Shown here: positions 8,601 through 16,079 of the stretch, in pieces
Position numbering within the stretch: the first letter of the stretch is position 1
Layout of the letters: each line of letters opens with the position of its first letter
From: Candidatus Palauibacter scopulicola
GTDB lineage: Bacteria > Gemmatimonadota > Gemmatimonadetes > Palauibacterales > Palauibacteraceae
Length of the DNA: 64,000 bases
Assembly (NCBI RefSeq): GCF_947581915.1
Contig: NZ_CANPWG010000010.1
Coordinates: 1-64,000 of the forward strand
Direction of reading: 5' to 3'
Made by a program: the position numbers and the translations under genes
The notes under the pieces: generated by a model
Told to the model about the DNA's origin: nothing
Database searches by the model: none
Seen by the model: only the letters and a program-made list of their open reading frames with translations

Positions 8601-8790
8601 TTCTGGACGCACGGCCCAACGCGCGGCGGATCGGAGCCCAATCGTCTTCCTCGTACCGCCGCCAGACGTCCCGGAAGGGTCGATGCACGGCTTCGGCGAT
8701 CCGGTCGGCGATCTCCGCGTCGTTTGCCGGGCCGGACGCGCGGCGGCCCAGGTCGCCGAGGTCTGCCGGGTTGCCGTTGCCCGCGTTCAT
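5653..8790 (-). CDS. large helical protein with a C-terminal AAA/STAND-like ATPase domain and degenerate P-loop
   Basis: 1045 residues, not assigned to a named family. Residues 1 to about 690 are almost wholly Ala/Arg/Glu-rich helix without membrane segments. A nucleotide-binding domain follows: Walker A is S-P-P-G-V-G-T-T-S at 707-715, with Thr713 where the invariant lysine should be. A Walker-B-like strand (TVILEGGEFL), a sensor-like strand (FWIVSLNAS) and a 'LSPLTADELRQAI..RH' segment, typical of STAND/MNS-type ATPases, come next, and a winged-helix-like C-terminus follows (LTEYGEVMRVPPAAARHTLRSL). The ATG at 8790 overlaps the stop of the MscS-like gene (ATGA), so the two are coupled. A cytosolic regulator or effector of the channel is plausible but unproven. 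Confidence 0.75.
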   Translation of the reverse strand: MNAGNGNPADLGDLGRRASGPANDAEIADRIAEAVHRPFRDVWRRYEEDDWAPIRRALGRASRIHAKALAELEADVGPGGADGEESRRPDAADRYLRAASDEVLKPLCRAIRRAPLAAGLRASLSAARAEAEAGVEELPAKADVPLAADALRRARDARGGIDAKRLLARALRPIVWRRVTHEVPVAGLARRHLDGVVFPRQARACRVSQRRRAVWLGGLERAFDAWIEAALHPEGGRTSAYPGRLAAAGRALQGELLPAADGLGSAAGPAPADADRRAVRILKATVAVAGTFVARDPPHPRHRDPDSAWAEGWDRWARESANRLELYRNLLEASLEISSIGGRLATAWAETMERVSGVMSELESALDEGRRRVAELTSAPEALQGTLEAERRGLAEALAGPADVLGDSGAFVAELTAAADRAVGRIEALNLGLPEVASLHEIPDAGEAVRRPGREARQVQVREAATQAFDTFRMERIRAIPGGMARALDRAGAEVAEACEVSAYGYEVTLAELSDARDGSEPPDRGRVIAPAGNALTRAADKLEQTREVLFEASATAGRRAAAEVAEGTGRLTRRALAEGFAAELLRARSYLEGEVAGDWRRWRSRLAERQPSVASAVRAGWRRLAIVARALGLLPPIKGAADPDAPQPASVSEVFRDLPAVYRRLFSLEPLTDSQLLAGRDRSLTEIVKLHRAWEEGGAGSLIVVSPPGVGTTSLLNVVAARLAADSPACVRRILSERERDEPRFARRLASWLGLEASETPGETVDLDRLADRVLRLPDGEIPRTVILEGGEFLHLRAPGGGELFERLMTCIARTESRIFWIVSLNASAWQIVRARLRPFVRDMHCLTLSPLTADELRQAIFARHRRSGIPLQFDEPRAGRAALLRRLRRARTSQRRRQLIEADYFRRLHRASLGSVRLALLHWLRSVDLETIEGSLLVRPLTPTSPSLDTLDIDQSFALKAILDHGTLTLTEYGEVMRVPPAAARHTLRSLEELRLVEIGPDGEAAEEEAPGDAPDPAGPRYRIRPLMLGAVSQHLRSRNVLH

Positions 8791-10052
8791 GCGCGCAGAC
8801 CTCCGCCCGCGGCCGACGGGTCCGGATCGGTCGGCGCGGTCGTTTCCACCGCGGGATACAGATCCCGCTCGGCGACGAGGCCCGCCGCCCGGAAACCAGC
8901 CCGCGCCCGCTCCGTGACGTCGCTCTGGAAGAGGAACTCGAAGCGTGGATCCAGTACGTACGCCTTTATCCTGATGCGCGTGAGGAACGTCGTCCGGAAC
9001 TCGTCGCCGACAAGTACGACGATGGGTTTCTCGAGGAAGACGTACCTGGACGTGACCGCCGCGTCGAACGCGATTCCCCTCGCTTTCCGCTCGTCCACGC
9101 GTCCCGGCAGATAGAGGTCCGTCACCACCTGGCAATGGAGTTGCCCCGCGTTCGCGTTCGCGACGGATTCCTGCACCACCTGGGCGTTGGGCACCGACAC
9201 CAGGTTGTCGTCGGCCGTCACGATGCGCGTGGAGCGGAGTCCGATGGAGACGACCTCACCGTAGGTCCCGCCCACCGAGATCTTGTCGCCGACCTGGAAG
9301 GGCTGGTCGAACACGACGATGAGGCCGCCGAACACGTTCTTGAGCAAATCCTGGGCGGCGAACCCCAGCGCCACACCCAGAGCGGCGCTCGCGGCCAGGA
9401 TTCCCTGGGCGTCGACGCGGAAGACCGTGCGGAGGATCAGGTAGGCCGCGATCGCCCAGAGGAGCATGCGGCTGATGGGGATGAGCGACTTGAAGGCGAG
9501 ACGGCGCCGGACGCTCCGCTCGGCGAGCGCCTCCAGCGTCCAGACCAGGACCCGGATCAGCAGATGGAAGATGACGATGACGACGAGCGACCAGAAGATG
9601 CCGACGCCGAGACCCCGTACCTCTTCTCCCGCTTCCTCGAGATCCAGTGCCGGAAGCGCCGTGGACGACGTGTCCCCGGTGGTCGCGGGAGGGACGGGGG
9701 CCTGCAGCGAATCCAGCCGGGCAAGGATCCGCTCCTGGGCCAGCGCCAGCGCCTCCAGCCGGATCCCGATCGAATCCTGAGCCAGGGGCGGCGCCTGCTG
9801 CCCTGACGCTGCGGCCGGCGCTTCGGGTCCTGCCGCCTCCGGGTCAGTCGTCTCGGGTGGTGCGAGCGCGTCAGCCGATCCGGGCCCGGGCGCCGGGCCG
9901 GCCTCGGCCCCCGCGGGCGTGGCCGCCGGTTCGGCGGCGACCGGCGGCGGGGCGTCCGACCGACAGCCGGCGGACAAGCCGGACAGCAGGAGCGGAAGGA
10001 AGACGGCGGTCCTTCCAAGTCGTGGAACCAACCCACCGGATCGCCTGACCAT
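8787..10052 (-). CDS. MscS-family mechanosensitive channel with a lipoprotein signal
   Basis: 421 residues. Residues 1-30 end in LSAGC, a lipobox with Cys30, followed by a long Pro/Ala/Glu-rich linker to about residue 90 and a short helix. Membrane segments lie near 150-172 and 195-213, and the pore-lining helix at 217-245 (GILAASAALGVALGFAAQDLLKNVFGG, seen in pieces) carries the Gly/Ala pattern of MscS, followed by the beta domain (DKISVGGTYGEVVSIGLR, VSVPNAQV). Role: tension-gated release of solutes from the cytoplasm. A lipidated N-terminus implies that the linker lies in the periplasm. Its TGA overlaps the start codon of the following large ATPase-like gene, forming a two-gene operon. Confidence 0.9.
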   Translation of the reverse strand: MVRRSGGLVPRLGRTAVFLPLLLSGLSAGCRSDAPPPVAAEPAATPAGAEAGPAPGPGSADALAPPETTDPEAAGPEAPAAASGQQAPPLAQDSIGIRLEALALAQERILARLDSLQAPVPPATTGDTSSTALPALDLEEAGEEVRGLGVGIFWSLVVIVIFHLLIRVLVWTLEALAERSVRRRLAFKSLIPISRMLLWAIAAYLILRTVFRVDAQGILAASAALGVALGFAAQDLLKNVFGGLIVVFDQPFQVGDKISVGGTYGEVVSIGLRSTRIVTADDNLVSVPNAQVVQESVANANAGQLHCQVVTDLYLPGRVDERKARGIAFDAAVTSRYVFLEKPIVVLVGDEFRTTFLTRIRIKAYVLDPRFEFLFQSDVTERARAGFRAAGLVAERDLYPAVETTAPTDPDPSAAGGGLRA

Positions 10053-10101
10053 GCCGGCTAATGTGCGGGGACGGTGAGCCTCCCGACAATCACCCCTCGA
10101 G

Positions 10102-10983
10102 TCAGAAGTTGGCGACGAGCGCGATGGTCAGCGTGGAGTCGAGCTTGTGGCGCGGGACGAGGACCGTCGTGCCGGTCGGCGTTCCGGCGGGCCGCTCAAG
10201 GGGAGCCCGCGTGAGGGCCGGTACGTTGTCCCACACCAGCCGGAGTCCCGTCTTGACGGCCAGCGAGGAGTTGATGTCGACGGCGAGGGAGGTCGCGAAG
10301 TCCGCTCGAAGGTCCGCCGCGTCCGTGAGGTTCTCGTCCAGGATCAGCACGCTCTCCAGGCTGGCCGTCGGCGTCAGCCGCCGACGGAAGTCGGTGGAAA
10401 CGCGCACCCCGCCGAAGCCGGAACTCTTTTCGGGATCGTCCACGACATCGTTCTGTGCGGTGAACGTGATGCCGTAGTCGCTCTTGAGCCGCGTGGTCTC
10501 GGTCTCGACCCACAGGTTCCCGATGCCGCCGACGAGGGAAAGGCGGCTCTCGAATCCGGCGAAGGTGTTCCTTTCCCACGCTGCGCCCGTGGTGAGGTGG
10601 ACATGGTCGGAGAAGGACCGCTCGTATTCTCCGCGCAGGAAGTAGTTTTCGGCCGTCGGCTTCGGGTCGGCGTCGCTGGTCACGGTGAAGTCCTCCTCCG
10701 TACCCACGGCGACGCGTCTCGTCGTCCCCGACTCGGTCCGAAGCCCGCCCGCGCGGAAGGAAATCTCACCGCCGGCCCATTCCCGCCGTGCGGTGCCGCC
10801 GAGACCGAAGGTGCGAACCGTGGAGTTTCCGGACGTGAAGAGCAGGCTCAACTCCGCGCTGTAGTTCCAGGCGGCAGCCTCCGGATCGCCTTCCTGTCCC
10901 TCCTGAACGAGTGCAACCGCCGGCGGCGGGACAGACCCGAGCGTCAATCCCAGGACAATGCCCAGCCGTGCAGGAAACCTCAT
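10102..10983 (-). CDS. DUF481 (YdiY-like) outer-membrane beta-barrel protein
   Basis: 293 residues from the ATG at 10983; a GTG 9 bases upstream is in frame, but GGGAG lies close before the ATG. A signal peptide is followed by alternating amphipathic strands typical of DUF481: WNYSAELSLLFTSGNSTVRTF near the N-terminus, repeated aromatic-ended strands, and a C-terminal strand ending in LVANF with the terminal Phe recognised by the barrel assembly machinery. E. coli YdiY is acid-inducible, but the function is unknown. Divergent from the M20 gene with a 123-base spacer, and downstream of nothing on its strand. Confidence 0.85.
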   Translation of the reverse strand: MRFPARLGIVLGLTLGSVPPPAVALVQEGQEGDPEAAAWNYSAELSLLFTSGNSTVRTFGLGGTARREWAGGEISFRAGGLRTESGTTRRVAVGTEEDFTVTSDADPKPTAENYFLRGEYERSFSDHVHLTTGAAWERNTFAGFESRLSLVGGIGNLWVETETTRLKSDYGITFTAQNDVVDDPEKSSGFGGVRVSTDFRRRLTPTASLESVLILDENLTDAADLRADFATSLAVDINSSLAVKTGLRLVWDNVPALTRAPLERPAGTPTGTTVLVPRHKLDSTLTIALVANF

Positions 10984-11106
10984 CGCTCCCACCCCCCAGC
11001 CCGTGATCGGTACGAGAAACGGCGACCAAGGCTAGCCAGACGCGCTGCGCCGGGCCAGCTTCCAAAGACCGTACTATCCGTCCCCCTTCGAGGAGTTCCA
11101 GAAAGC

Positions 11107-12576
11107 ATGTCCAGGTCAGACAGGCACCCCTTGGTGAACAGGAAGCTCCGCGGTCGCCGACTCCTCGCCGGCGCCATCGTGGCGGCATTCCCGCTGTCCC
11201 TCGCGGCGGCTCAGGATGCGCAGATCGCGGCGATCGACGCGCGCAGCGACCACTACGGGGGCGTGGCGCGCCAGATCTGGGAGTGGGCCGAGGTCGGCTA
11301 CCAGGAGGAGAAGAGTTCCGAGCTGCTGAAGGGCGAACTCGAGGCGGCGGGGTTCTCGATCGAATCCGGCGTCGCCGACATGCCCACGGCGTTCGTGGCG
11401 AGCTACGGCTCCGGGGGTCCGGTCATCGGGATCCTGGCCGAGTACGACGCGCTGCCGGGCATCTCCCAGGACGCGGTGCCCGTGCGCTCCCCCATCATCA
11501 TCGGAGGCGCGGGCCACGCGTGCGGACACCACCTGTTCGGCGCGGGCTCCGTGGCGGCGGCCATCGCGGTCAAGGAATGGCTGGAGGAGACGGGACACGA
11601 GGGGACGATCCGGCTCTATGGTACGCCCGCCGAGGAGGGAGGCGCGGGGAAGGTGTACATGGTGCGCGCGGGCCTGTTCGACGACGTGGATGTGGCGCTG
11701 CACTGGCATCCCGGCGCGCGGAACAGCGCGAGGGTGGGGCGCTCGCTGGCCAACAAGTCCGCCAAGTTCCGCTTCCGGGGCTACTCCGCGCACGCGGCGG
11801 GCGCGCCGGAGCGGGGACGGAGCGCGCTCGACGGGGTCGAGGCGATGAACCACATGGTGAACCTCATGCGCGAGCACGTTCCTCAGGAGACGCGCATCCA
11901 CTACGTGATCACGCAGGGCGGGTTCGCGCCCAACGTCGTGCCGGACTTCGCGGAGGTCTACTACTACGTGCGGCACCCGGACGCCCCCACCGTGCTCAGC
12001 TTGTTCGAGCGCGTGGCGCGCGCCGCCGAGGGCGCCGCGATGGGTACCGGGACCGGGATGGAATACGAGGTGATCCACGGGCTCTACGACCTCGTGCCCA
12101 ACGTCGCCCTCGGACGGGTAATGGACGCGAACCTGCGCAAGGTGGGGGGCGTGGAGTACACGGAGGCGGAGCGGGCTTTCGCCCAGCAGATCCAGGACTC
12201 CTTCGTGGGCGGTTCCGGCCGGCCGCTGGGCTCCGAGGCCGAGATCGAGGAGTTCGGGGTGGACCCCGCGGGCGGCGGATCGACCGATGTCGGCGACGTG
12301 AGTTGGGTCGTGCCGACGACGGGGCTGTCGACGGCCACCTGGGTGCCGGGAACCTCGGCGCACAGCTGGCAGGCGGTGGCGGCCGGAGGCACCGACATCG
12401 GGACGAAGGGGATGATCGTCGCCGCGAAGACGCTCGCGCTGACGACGATCGAACTCTTCCAGAGCCCGGATGTGATCGCCGCCGCGTGGGAGGAACTGCG
12501 GGCGCACCGCGGCGCGGACTTCGAGTATTCCGCGCTGCTCGGCGACCGCCCGCCGCCGCTGGACTACCGCCGCTAG
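11107..12576 (+). CDS. secreted M20-family amidohydrolase, AbgB/IAA-amino-acid hydrolase-like
   Basis: 489 residues with an N-terminal signal peptide (about 1-36, cleavage after AAAQ). Metal ligands of the dinuclear zinc site are visible: HACGHH (137-142), EE (176-177) and HWH (199-201). The second half carries the dimerisation (lid) domain and the terminal STDVGDVSWVVPT/TSAHSW motifs characteristic of the p-aminobenzoyl-glutamate hydrolase subunit B group. Expected role: hydrolysis of N-acyl or aminobenzoyl amino-acid amides in the periplasm. The open frame extends far upstream, but ATG 11107 begins the signal peptide and has AGGAG 12 bases before it. Ends at a perfect 12-bp hairpin shared with the convergent gene. 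Confidence 0.9.
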   Translation: MSRSDRHPLVNRKLRGRRLLAGAIVAAFPLSLAAAQDAQIAAIDARSDHYGGVARQIWEWAEVGYQEEKSSELLKGELEAAGFSIESGVADMPTAFVASYGSGGPVIGILAEYDALPGISQDAVPVRSPIIIGGAGHACGHHLFGAGSVAAAIAVKEWLEETGHEGTIRLYGTPAEEGGAGKVYMVRAGLFDDVDVALHWHPGARNSARVGRSLANKSAKFRFRGYSAHAAGAPERGRSALDGVEAMNHMVNLMREHVPQETRIHYVITQGGFAPNVVPDFAEVYYYVRHPDAPTVLSLFERVARAAEGAAMGTGTGMEYEVIHGLYDLVPNVALGRVMDANLRKVGGVEYTEAERAFAQQIQDSFVGGSGRPLGSEAEIEEFGVDPAGGGSTDVGDVSWVVPTTGLSTATWVPGTSAHSWQAVAAGGTDIGTKGMIVAAKTLALTTIELFQSPDVIAAAWEELRAHRGADFEYSALLGDRPPPLDYRR

Positions 12577-12583
12577 ACCGACC

Positions 12584-12616
12584 GCTCGGCTCCGGTTTGC
12601 TCACCCGGAGCCGAGC
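12584..12616. terminator. bidirectional hairpin between convergent genes
   Basis: GCTCGGCTCCGG (12584-12595) and its exact reverse complement CCGGAGCCGAGC (12605-12616) form a 12-bp stem with a 9-base loop, 8 bases past the M20 stop and 28 bases past the stop of the opposing channel-like gene. There is no clear T-tract on either side, so it may act with Rho or as an RNA 3' stabiliser. Confidence 0.65.
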
Positions 12617-12644
12617 GCCACGGCATTCGATCCGGACTGCCCGC

Positions 12645-13325
12645 CTAGTCCTTTCGCGGCGAGAGGCGGTCGACGAGGTCGTTCATCCAGCGGCCCGCCA
12701 GGTCCTTGCATCCGAGCCCGAAGGCGAGGGCCAGCGCGAAGCCGATCGCCGCGAGGATGATCAGGAAGGCGTCGCCCACGAACTGGACCTGAACCTGCTG
12801 CAGGGCCACGACCACGGCGAAGATGATTACGACAACCTGTGCGAACTGCCCCAGCACCTGGGCCTGCGCGATGCCCGCGTTGCTGGCCACGGCGCGGACC
12901 GTCGCCCCCAGAAAACCGGCAGCCAGGATCCCCAGAATCAGCACGACGATGGCCGTCACGATCGTGGGCAGGAAGCCGACGAGTCGCTGAAGCAACTCGG
13001 CGGTGGCGGTAAGTTGCAGCGCATTCAGCGCCGCCACCAGCACGACGAGCATGACGATCCAATAGGCCAGGGCTGCGACCAACTGGGAGAAGGTGCGCTC
13101 GATGCCACCCTTGGCCAGCATCTCCGCCAACTGGATCCGCTCGGCCAGGCTGTCCGCCTTTACGGCTCGAAGCAGTCGGATGAGCGCCATCTTGATCAGC
13201 CTGGCGACGATCCAGCCAACAACCAGGATCGCCACCACGGCCACCAGGTTGGGCAGAAACCCGACCAGTTGATCGAGGAAGGCGCGGATCGGCTCAAGCA
13301 GTATCGCGTCCCAATCCATGTCCAT
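12645..13325 (-). CDS. CmpX-like membrane protein with conserved mechanosensitive-channel TM helices
   Basis: 226 residues. At least four or five hydrophobic helices occur in two repeated blocks, each starting with a 'FLPNLVAVVAILVVGWIVARL' or 'FLPTIVTAIVVLILGILAAGF' type helix (quoted in part), matching the TM-helix repeat of the CmpX/YkuT-related family. A Gly-rich last helix (LALAFGLGCKDLAGRW) resembles the start of an MscS pore. It lacks the MscS beta domain. Likely an inner-membrane protein linked to envelope stress. The ATG at 13325 is preferred over 13340 because GGAGGG sits 7 bases upstream of it. Convergent with the M20 gene. Confidence 0.8.
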   Translation of the reverse strand: MDMDWDAILLEPIRAFLDQLVGFLPNLVAVVAILVVGWIVARLIKMALIRLLRAVKADSLAERIQLAEMLAKGGIERTFSQLVAALAYWIVMLVVLVAALNALQLTATAELLQRLVGFLPTIVTAIVVLILGILAAGFLGATVRAVASNAGIAQAQVLGQFAQVVVIIFAVVVALQQVQVQFVGDAFLIILAAIGFALALAFGLGCKDLAGRWMNDLVDRLSPRKD

Positions 13326-13543
13326 CGTGGTTCCCTCCATCGCGAAAAACGGTTGCTGGTCAGCGCCGCGTCGTTACCCGCGGCTCCATTTATTCACGAC
13401 GACTCGGGGGGCGGCCTCCACCCGGGCCGATAGAGGACTTGGCCGATCGAGGACTCAGAATGATGAGCAGGAGTCCAAGCCACCAGCCTGACACCGCATC
13501 CGGCAACGGTCCGGAGCGACGGCAGGCGGCTTCCGGGGCGCCG

Positions 13544-13984
13544 TCAGCGGACGAGAACCGTACCCGCAGGCTCGACCCGGGCGCGGGAGATCCGGCTCAG
13601 CGTCTCGAAGTCGTCGGGGGATAGCGCGATGACGGGTGGGGCGCGGTCGTAAAGCTGAGCGGCGACGATGGCCGCGAGCGCGAGGAAGGTGTCGGGGCCG
13701 CGGGTCAGGAATGCCGCGGGAGCGGTGCCGCGGCGGATGGCCTCGAGGAGGACGGCGGTCGTCGTGCTGGACCCGCGGGTCGCCGGGATGGCCATGATGC
13801 GGCCGGCGCCGGTCCGGCCGGCCAGCGGGTGGCGGCGGTCGATGATCTCTCCGGTCTCGGCGTCGTAGCCGCCCCAGAAGCTGAGCGGCTCGGACGAGTA
13901 GAGGACGGCGCCTTCCGCGGCGCCCGCGACGAGCGCGCGGCCGTTCAGGGGACCGGAGCCCGGGGCGGCGGGGACGTCGCTCAC
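13544..13984 (-). CDS. aconitase X small (swivel) subunit, DUF126
   Basis: 146 residues. The swivel subunit of AcnX closes over the large subunit. Typical motifs are GRALVAGAAEGAVLYSSEPLSFWGG near the N-terminus (seen in parts), GEIIDRRHPLAG (45-56), and the serine loop TRGSSTTTAVLLE (69-81) equivalent to the active-site loop of aconitase domain 4. The GTG start at 13984 overlaps the TGA of the large subunit (GTGA), so translation is coupled and a 1:1 complex is expected. Bacterial two-subunit AcnX enzymes include cis-3-hydroxy-L-proline dehydratase; archaeal ones dehydrate phosphomevalonate. The substrate cannot be set from sequence alone. Confidence 0.88.
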   Translation of the reverse strand: MSDVPAAPGSGPLNGRALVAGAAEGAVLYSSEPLSFWGGYDAETGEIIDRRHPLAGRTGAGRIMAIPATRGSSTTTAVLLEAIRRGTAPAAFLTRGPDTFLALAAIVAAQLYDRAPPVIALSPDDFETLSRISRARVEPAGTVLVR

Positions 13985-15276
13985 GGCTCGGCGGTCCAGG
14001 GGCCGTCGTCGCGCGTGACGCGACCGGCGACGGCGGATGCCACGCAGTCGAACAGGCTCCCGAAGGCGACGGCGCGATCGAGCAAGCCGGGCGTATACCA
14101 GGCGTACTTGGCGGAGTTCGTCATGAGCCGCTGGATGGTGTTCGGCAGCATGGGCGTCGTGAGTATGCAGGTGTCGACGGTCAGTTCCCCTCCGAACGAT
14201 TCGATCGCGTCGAGGTAGCCCGCCTTTTTCGCCAGTGCACGGACGGCCCGTCCGGTCGTGATCAACAGCCGCACGCCGGGGTGGCGCCGCCGGCCGTCGA
14301 CGAGCGGCGCCAGGGCGGCGAATTCCGACAGCGAGAAGTGCGGACTCCCGAGCACGACGAGGTCGAGGCCGTCCGCGTCGGACAGTCCCGAGCCGAGTTC
14401 GTCCCGCGCCGCCCACAGATCCGCGGATCCCGGACCCAGTCGGGCCGCCGGTTCCCTCCCCTGAAACGCCGCGCCCAGGTCGGGCGCCTCCGGCGTAAGA
14501 CCGACCCAGTGAAACAGACCTACCGCGCCCGAGGAGGCCATGGCGGCTCCCAGCGCTTTCAGGTCGTCCTCCCCCGGCCGGGCCCGGAGTCCGTCGAGCA
14601 CCGGGATCCGCCCCGCGACGCGCAGGCCGATCCAGTGTCCCAGCACCGGATACAGGGCGGGCTCGTCCGCCAGCCCCCGCGGGACGCCGGAGAGATCGAC
14701 GAGCACCTGTCCCGCCCGATTCCCGGTCAGATGGAGCCCGGCGGCCGGGGCCCGGCCCGTGACCGCGCAGCAGATGTCCAGCAGGTCCGGATAGCGCTCG
14801 GTGCGCGCGCCCAGCACCGAGTTCGCGAACACGATCGCGCTCGACTCGCCCCACGCCACCTGCTCTCCGAGCCCCGGCCGCGGCTGCGTCTGGTAGGGTG
14901 CACACGTCCAGGTGGGCTCGCAGCCCATGGTCTCGTACGCCTGCATCTGGCGCCGCGCCGGCGCTGCCCAGGATTCGGACACATCCCACTCCCGCCACCC
15001 GTGTTCGTCCACACCCGACACGTTGAGCGTCGTCGGCACCCGTACCTGCGCCCCGCCGTCCGCCAGACGCTCCGCGAACTCGAGCGTCGCCGGTCCCTGG
15101 TAGAGCGACGAATCGATATGCGCCGCCGTGATGTCGAGCAGTTCCCGCGCCCCGACCACGTCGGCCATGCGCGCGAGGATCGACATCGCCAGCCGCGCCC
15201 CCTCCCCCTCATCTCCCCGCAGGAGCGAGAGATCTCCGGGTGCGAGACGGACGCCCGTCATCCCGCCGTGTTCCAT
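13981..15276 (-). CDS. aconitase X catalytic (large) subunit
   Basis: 431 residues from ATG 15276; an internal ATG at 15261 (MTGVRL) is an equally possible start. AcnX hallmarks are the AAHIDSSLYQG block near 51-61, RVPTTLNVSGVD (79-90), GCEPTWTCAPYQ with Cys119 and Cys125, GESSAIVFANSVLGARTER, and LGSPHFSLSEF in the C-terminal half. The enzyme is a dehydratase that uses an iron-sulfur or mononuclear metal site. It is immediately followed by and coupled to the small subunit. The start region lies 65 bases from that of the divergent racemase gene, so the two operons probably share regulation and perhaps a substrate that is both racemised and dehydrated. Confidence 0.9.
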   Translation of the reverse strand: MEHGGMTGVRLAPGDLSLLRGDEGEGARLAMSILARMADVVGARELLDITAAHIDSSLYQGPATLEFAERLADGGAQVRVPTTLNVSGVDEHGWREWDVSESWAAPARRQMQAYETMGCEPTWTCAPYQTQPRPGLGEQVAWGESSAIVFANSVLGARTERYPDLLDICCAVTGRAPAAGLHLTGNRAGQVLVDLSGVPRGLADEPALYPVLGHWIGLRVAGRIPVLDGLRARPGEDDLKALGAAMASSGAVGLFHWVGLTPEAPDLGAAFQGREPAARLGPGSADLWAARDELGSGLSDADGLDLVVLGSPHFSLSEFAALAPLVDGRRRHPGVRLLITTGRAVRALAKKAGYLDAIESFGGELTVDTCILTTPMLPNTIQRLMTNSAKYAWYTPGLLDRAVAFGSLFDCVASAVAGRVTRDDGPWTAEP

Positions 15277-15341
15277 CCGGATTCGTTCCGCCCCATGTTC
15301 CGTTCGATCAGCCCGTGAATCCGAGACCCACGGATCCGACC

Positions 15342-16079
15342 ATGCGCATCGTCTACTTTCTTCCCGGACCCATGTCCCGCGGCCCTCTCGGGCCGGAGGA
15401 ACTCGTCCGCCGCCAGGCTTTTCTCAACGAGCATGCCTTTCACGGGTCGGAAGCCGTCGTTCGCGAGACGGAGAACGGCCCGGCCTCGGTCGAGTCGTCC
15501 GCCGAGGAGTATCTCTCGGTGCCCGGCATCCTCGAGGCCGCGCCGCGCCTCGAGGCGGAAGGGTTCGACGCGATGATCATCGGGTGTTTCGGCGATCCCG
15601 GCCTCGCGCCGGCCCGTGAACTCGTCGACTTCCCCGTCATCGGCCCGGGCCAGGCCGGAGCGCTCGCCGCGGCGCAGATGGGCCAGCGCTTCGCGATCAT
15701 CACGGTCGTGGACGAAGTCGTGCCCGCGATTCGCCGCCAGATGCGCGGGTACGGGCTCGAAGGACTCGTGGCGGACATCCGTGCCGTCGACGTCCCGGTG
15801 CTCGAGCTGAGGCAGCGCGCGGATCAAGTGCTCCAAACGCTCGAAACGGAGGCTCACGCGGCGCTGCGTGCCGGGGCGGACACGCTCGTATTGGGCTGCA
15901 TGACGATGGGGTTCCTCGACGTGGCGCGGAAGCTCGGCGAGCGCCTCGGAGTGCCCGTCATCAACCCCGTGCTCGCCGCGCTCAAGGCGGCGGAATCGTT
16001 TGCCGCCACCGGCGTGCGGCCGTCCCCGCGCGCCTATCCCCCACCCCGCAAGGAGGTCTCGCGACTCACGGTCGGATGA
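15342..16079 (+). CDS. aspartate/glutamate/hydantoin racemase-family protein
   Basis: 245 residues. Two cysteines needed for the two-base racemisation mechanism are present in their usual contexts: Cys82 (MIIGCFGDPGL) and Cys186 (LVLGCMTMGF). The spacing and the GFDAMII/GADTLVLGC strands fit the HyuE-like branch (hydantoin or allantoin racemase) better than glutamate racemase MurI. Cytosolic. It is divergent from the aconitase X operon. A joint role in handling an amino acid or hydroxyproline-like compound is inferred only from this arrangement. The 3' end overlaps the convergent CapA-like gene by 14 bases. Confidence 0.85.
   Translation: MRIVYFLPGPMSRGPLGPEELVRRQAFLNEHAFHGSEAVVRETENGPASVESSAEEYLSVPGILEAAPRLEAEGFDAMIIGCFGDPGLAPARELVDFPVIGPGQAGALAAAQMGQRFAIITVVDEVVPAIRRQMRGYGLEGLVADIRAVDVPVLELRQRADQVLQTLETEAHAALRAGADTLVLGCMTMGFLDVARKLGERLGVPVINPVLAALKAAESFAATGVRPSPRAYPPPRKEVSRLTVG

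Noticed and set aside
13326..13543. Possible small gene between the CmpX-like and aconitase X genes
   Set aside because: The only frames are antisense extensions without ribosome site or conserved pattern.
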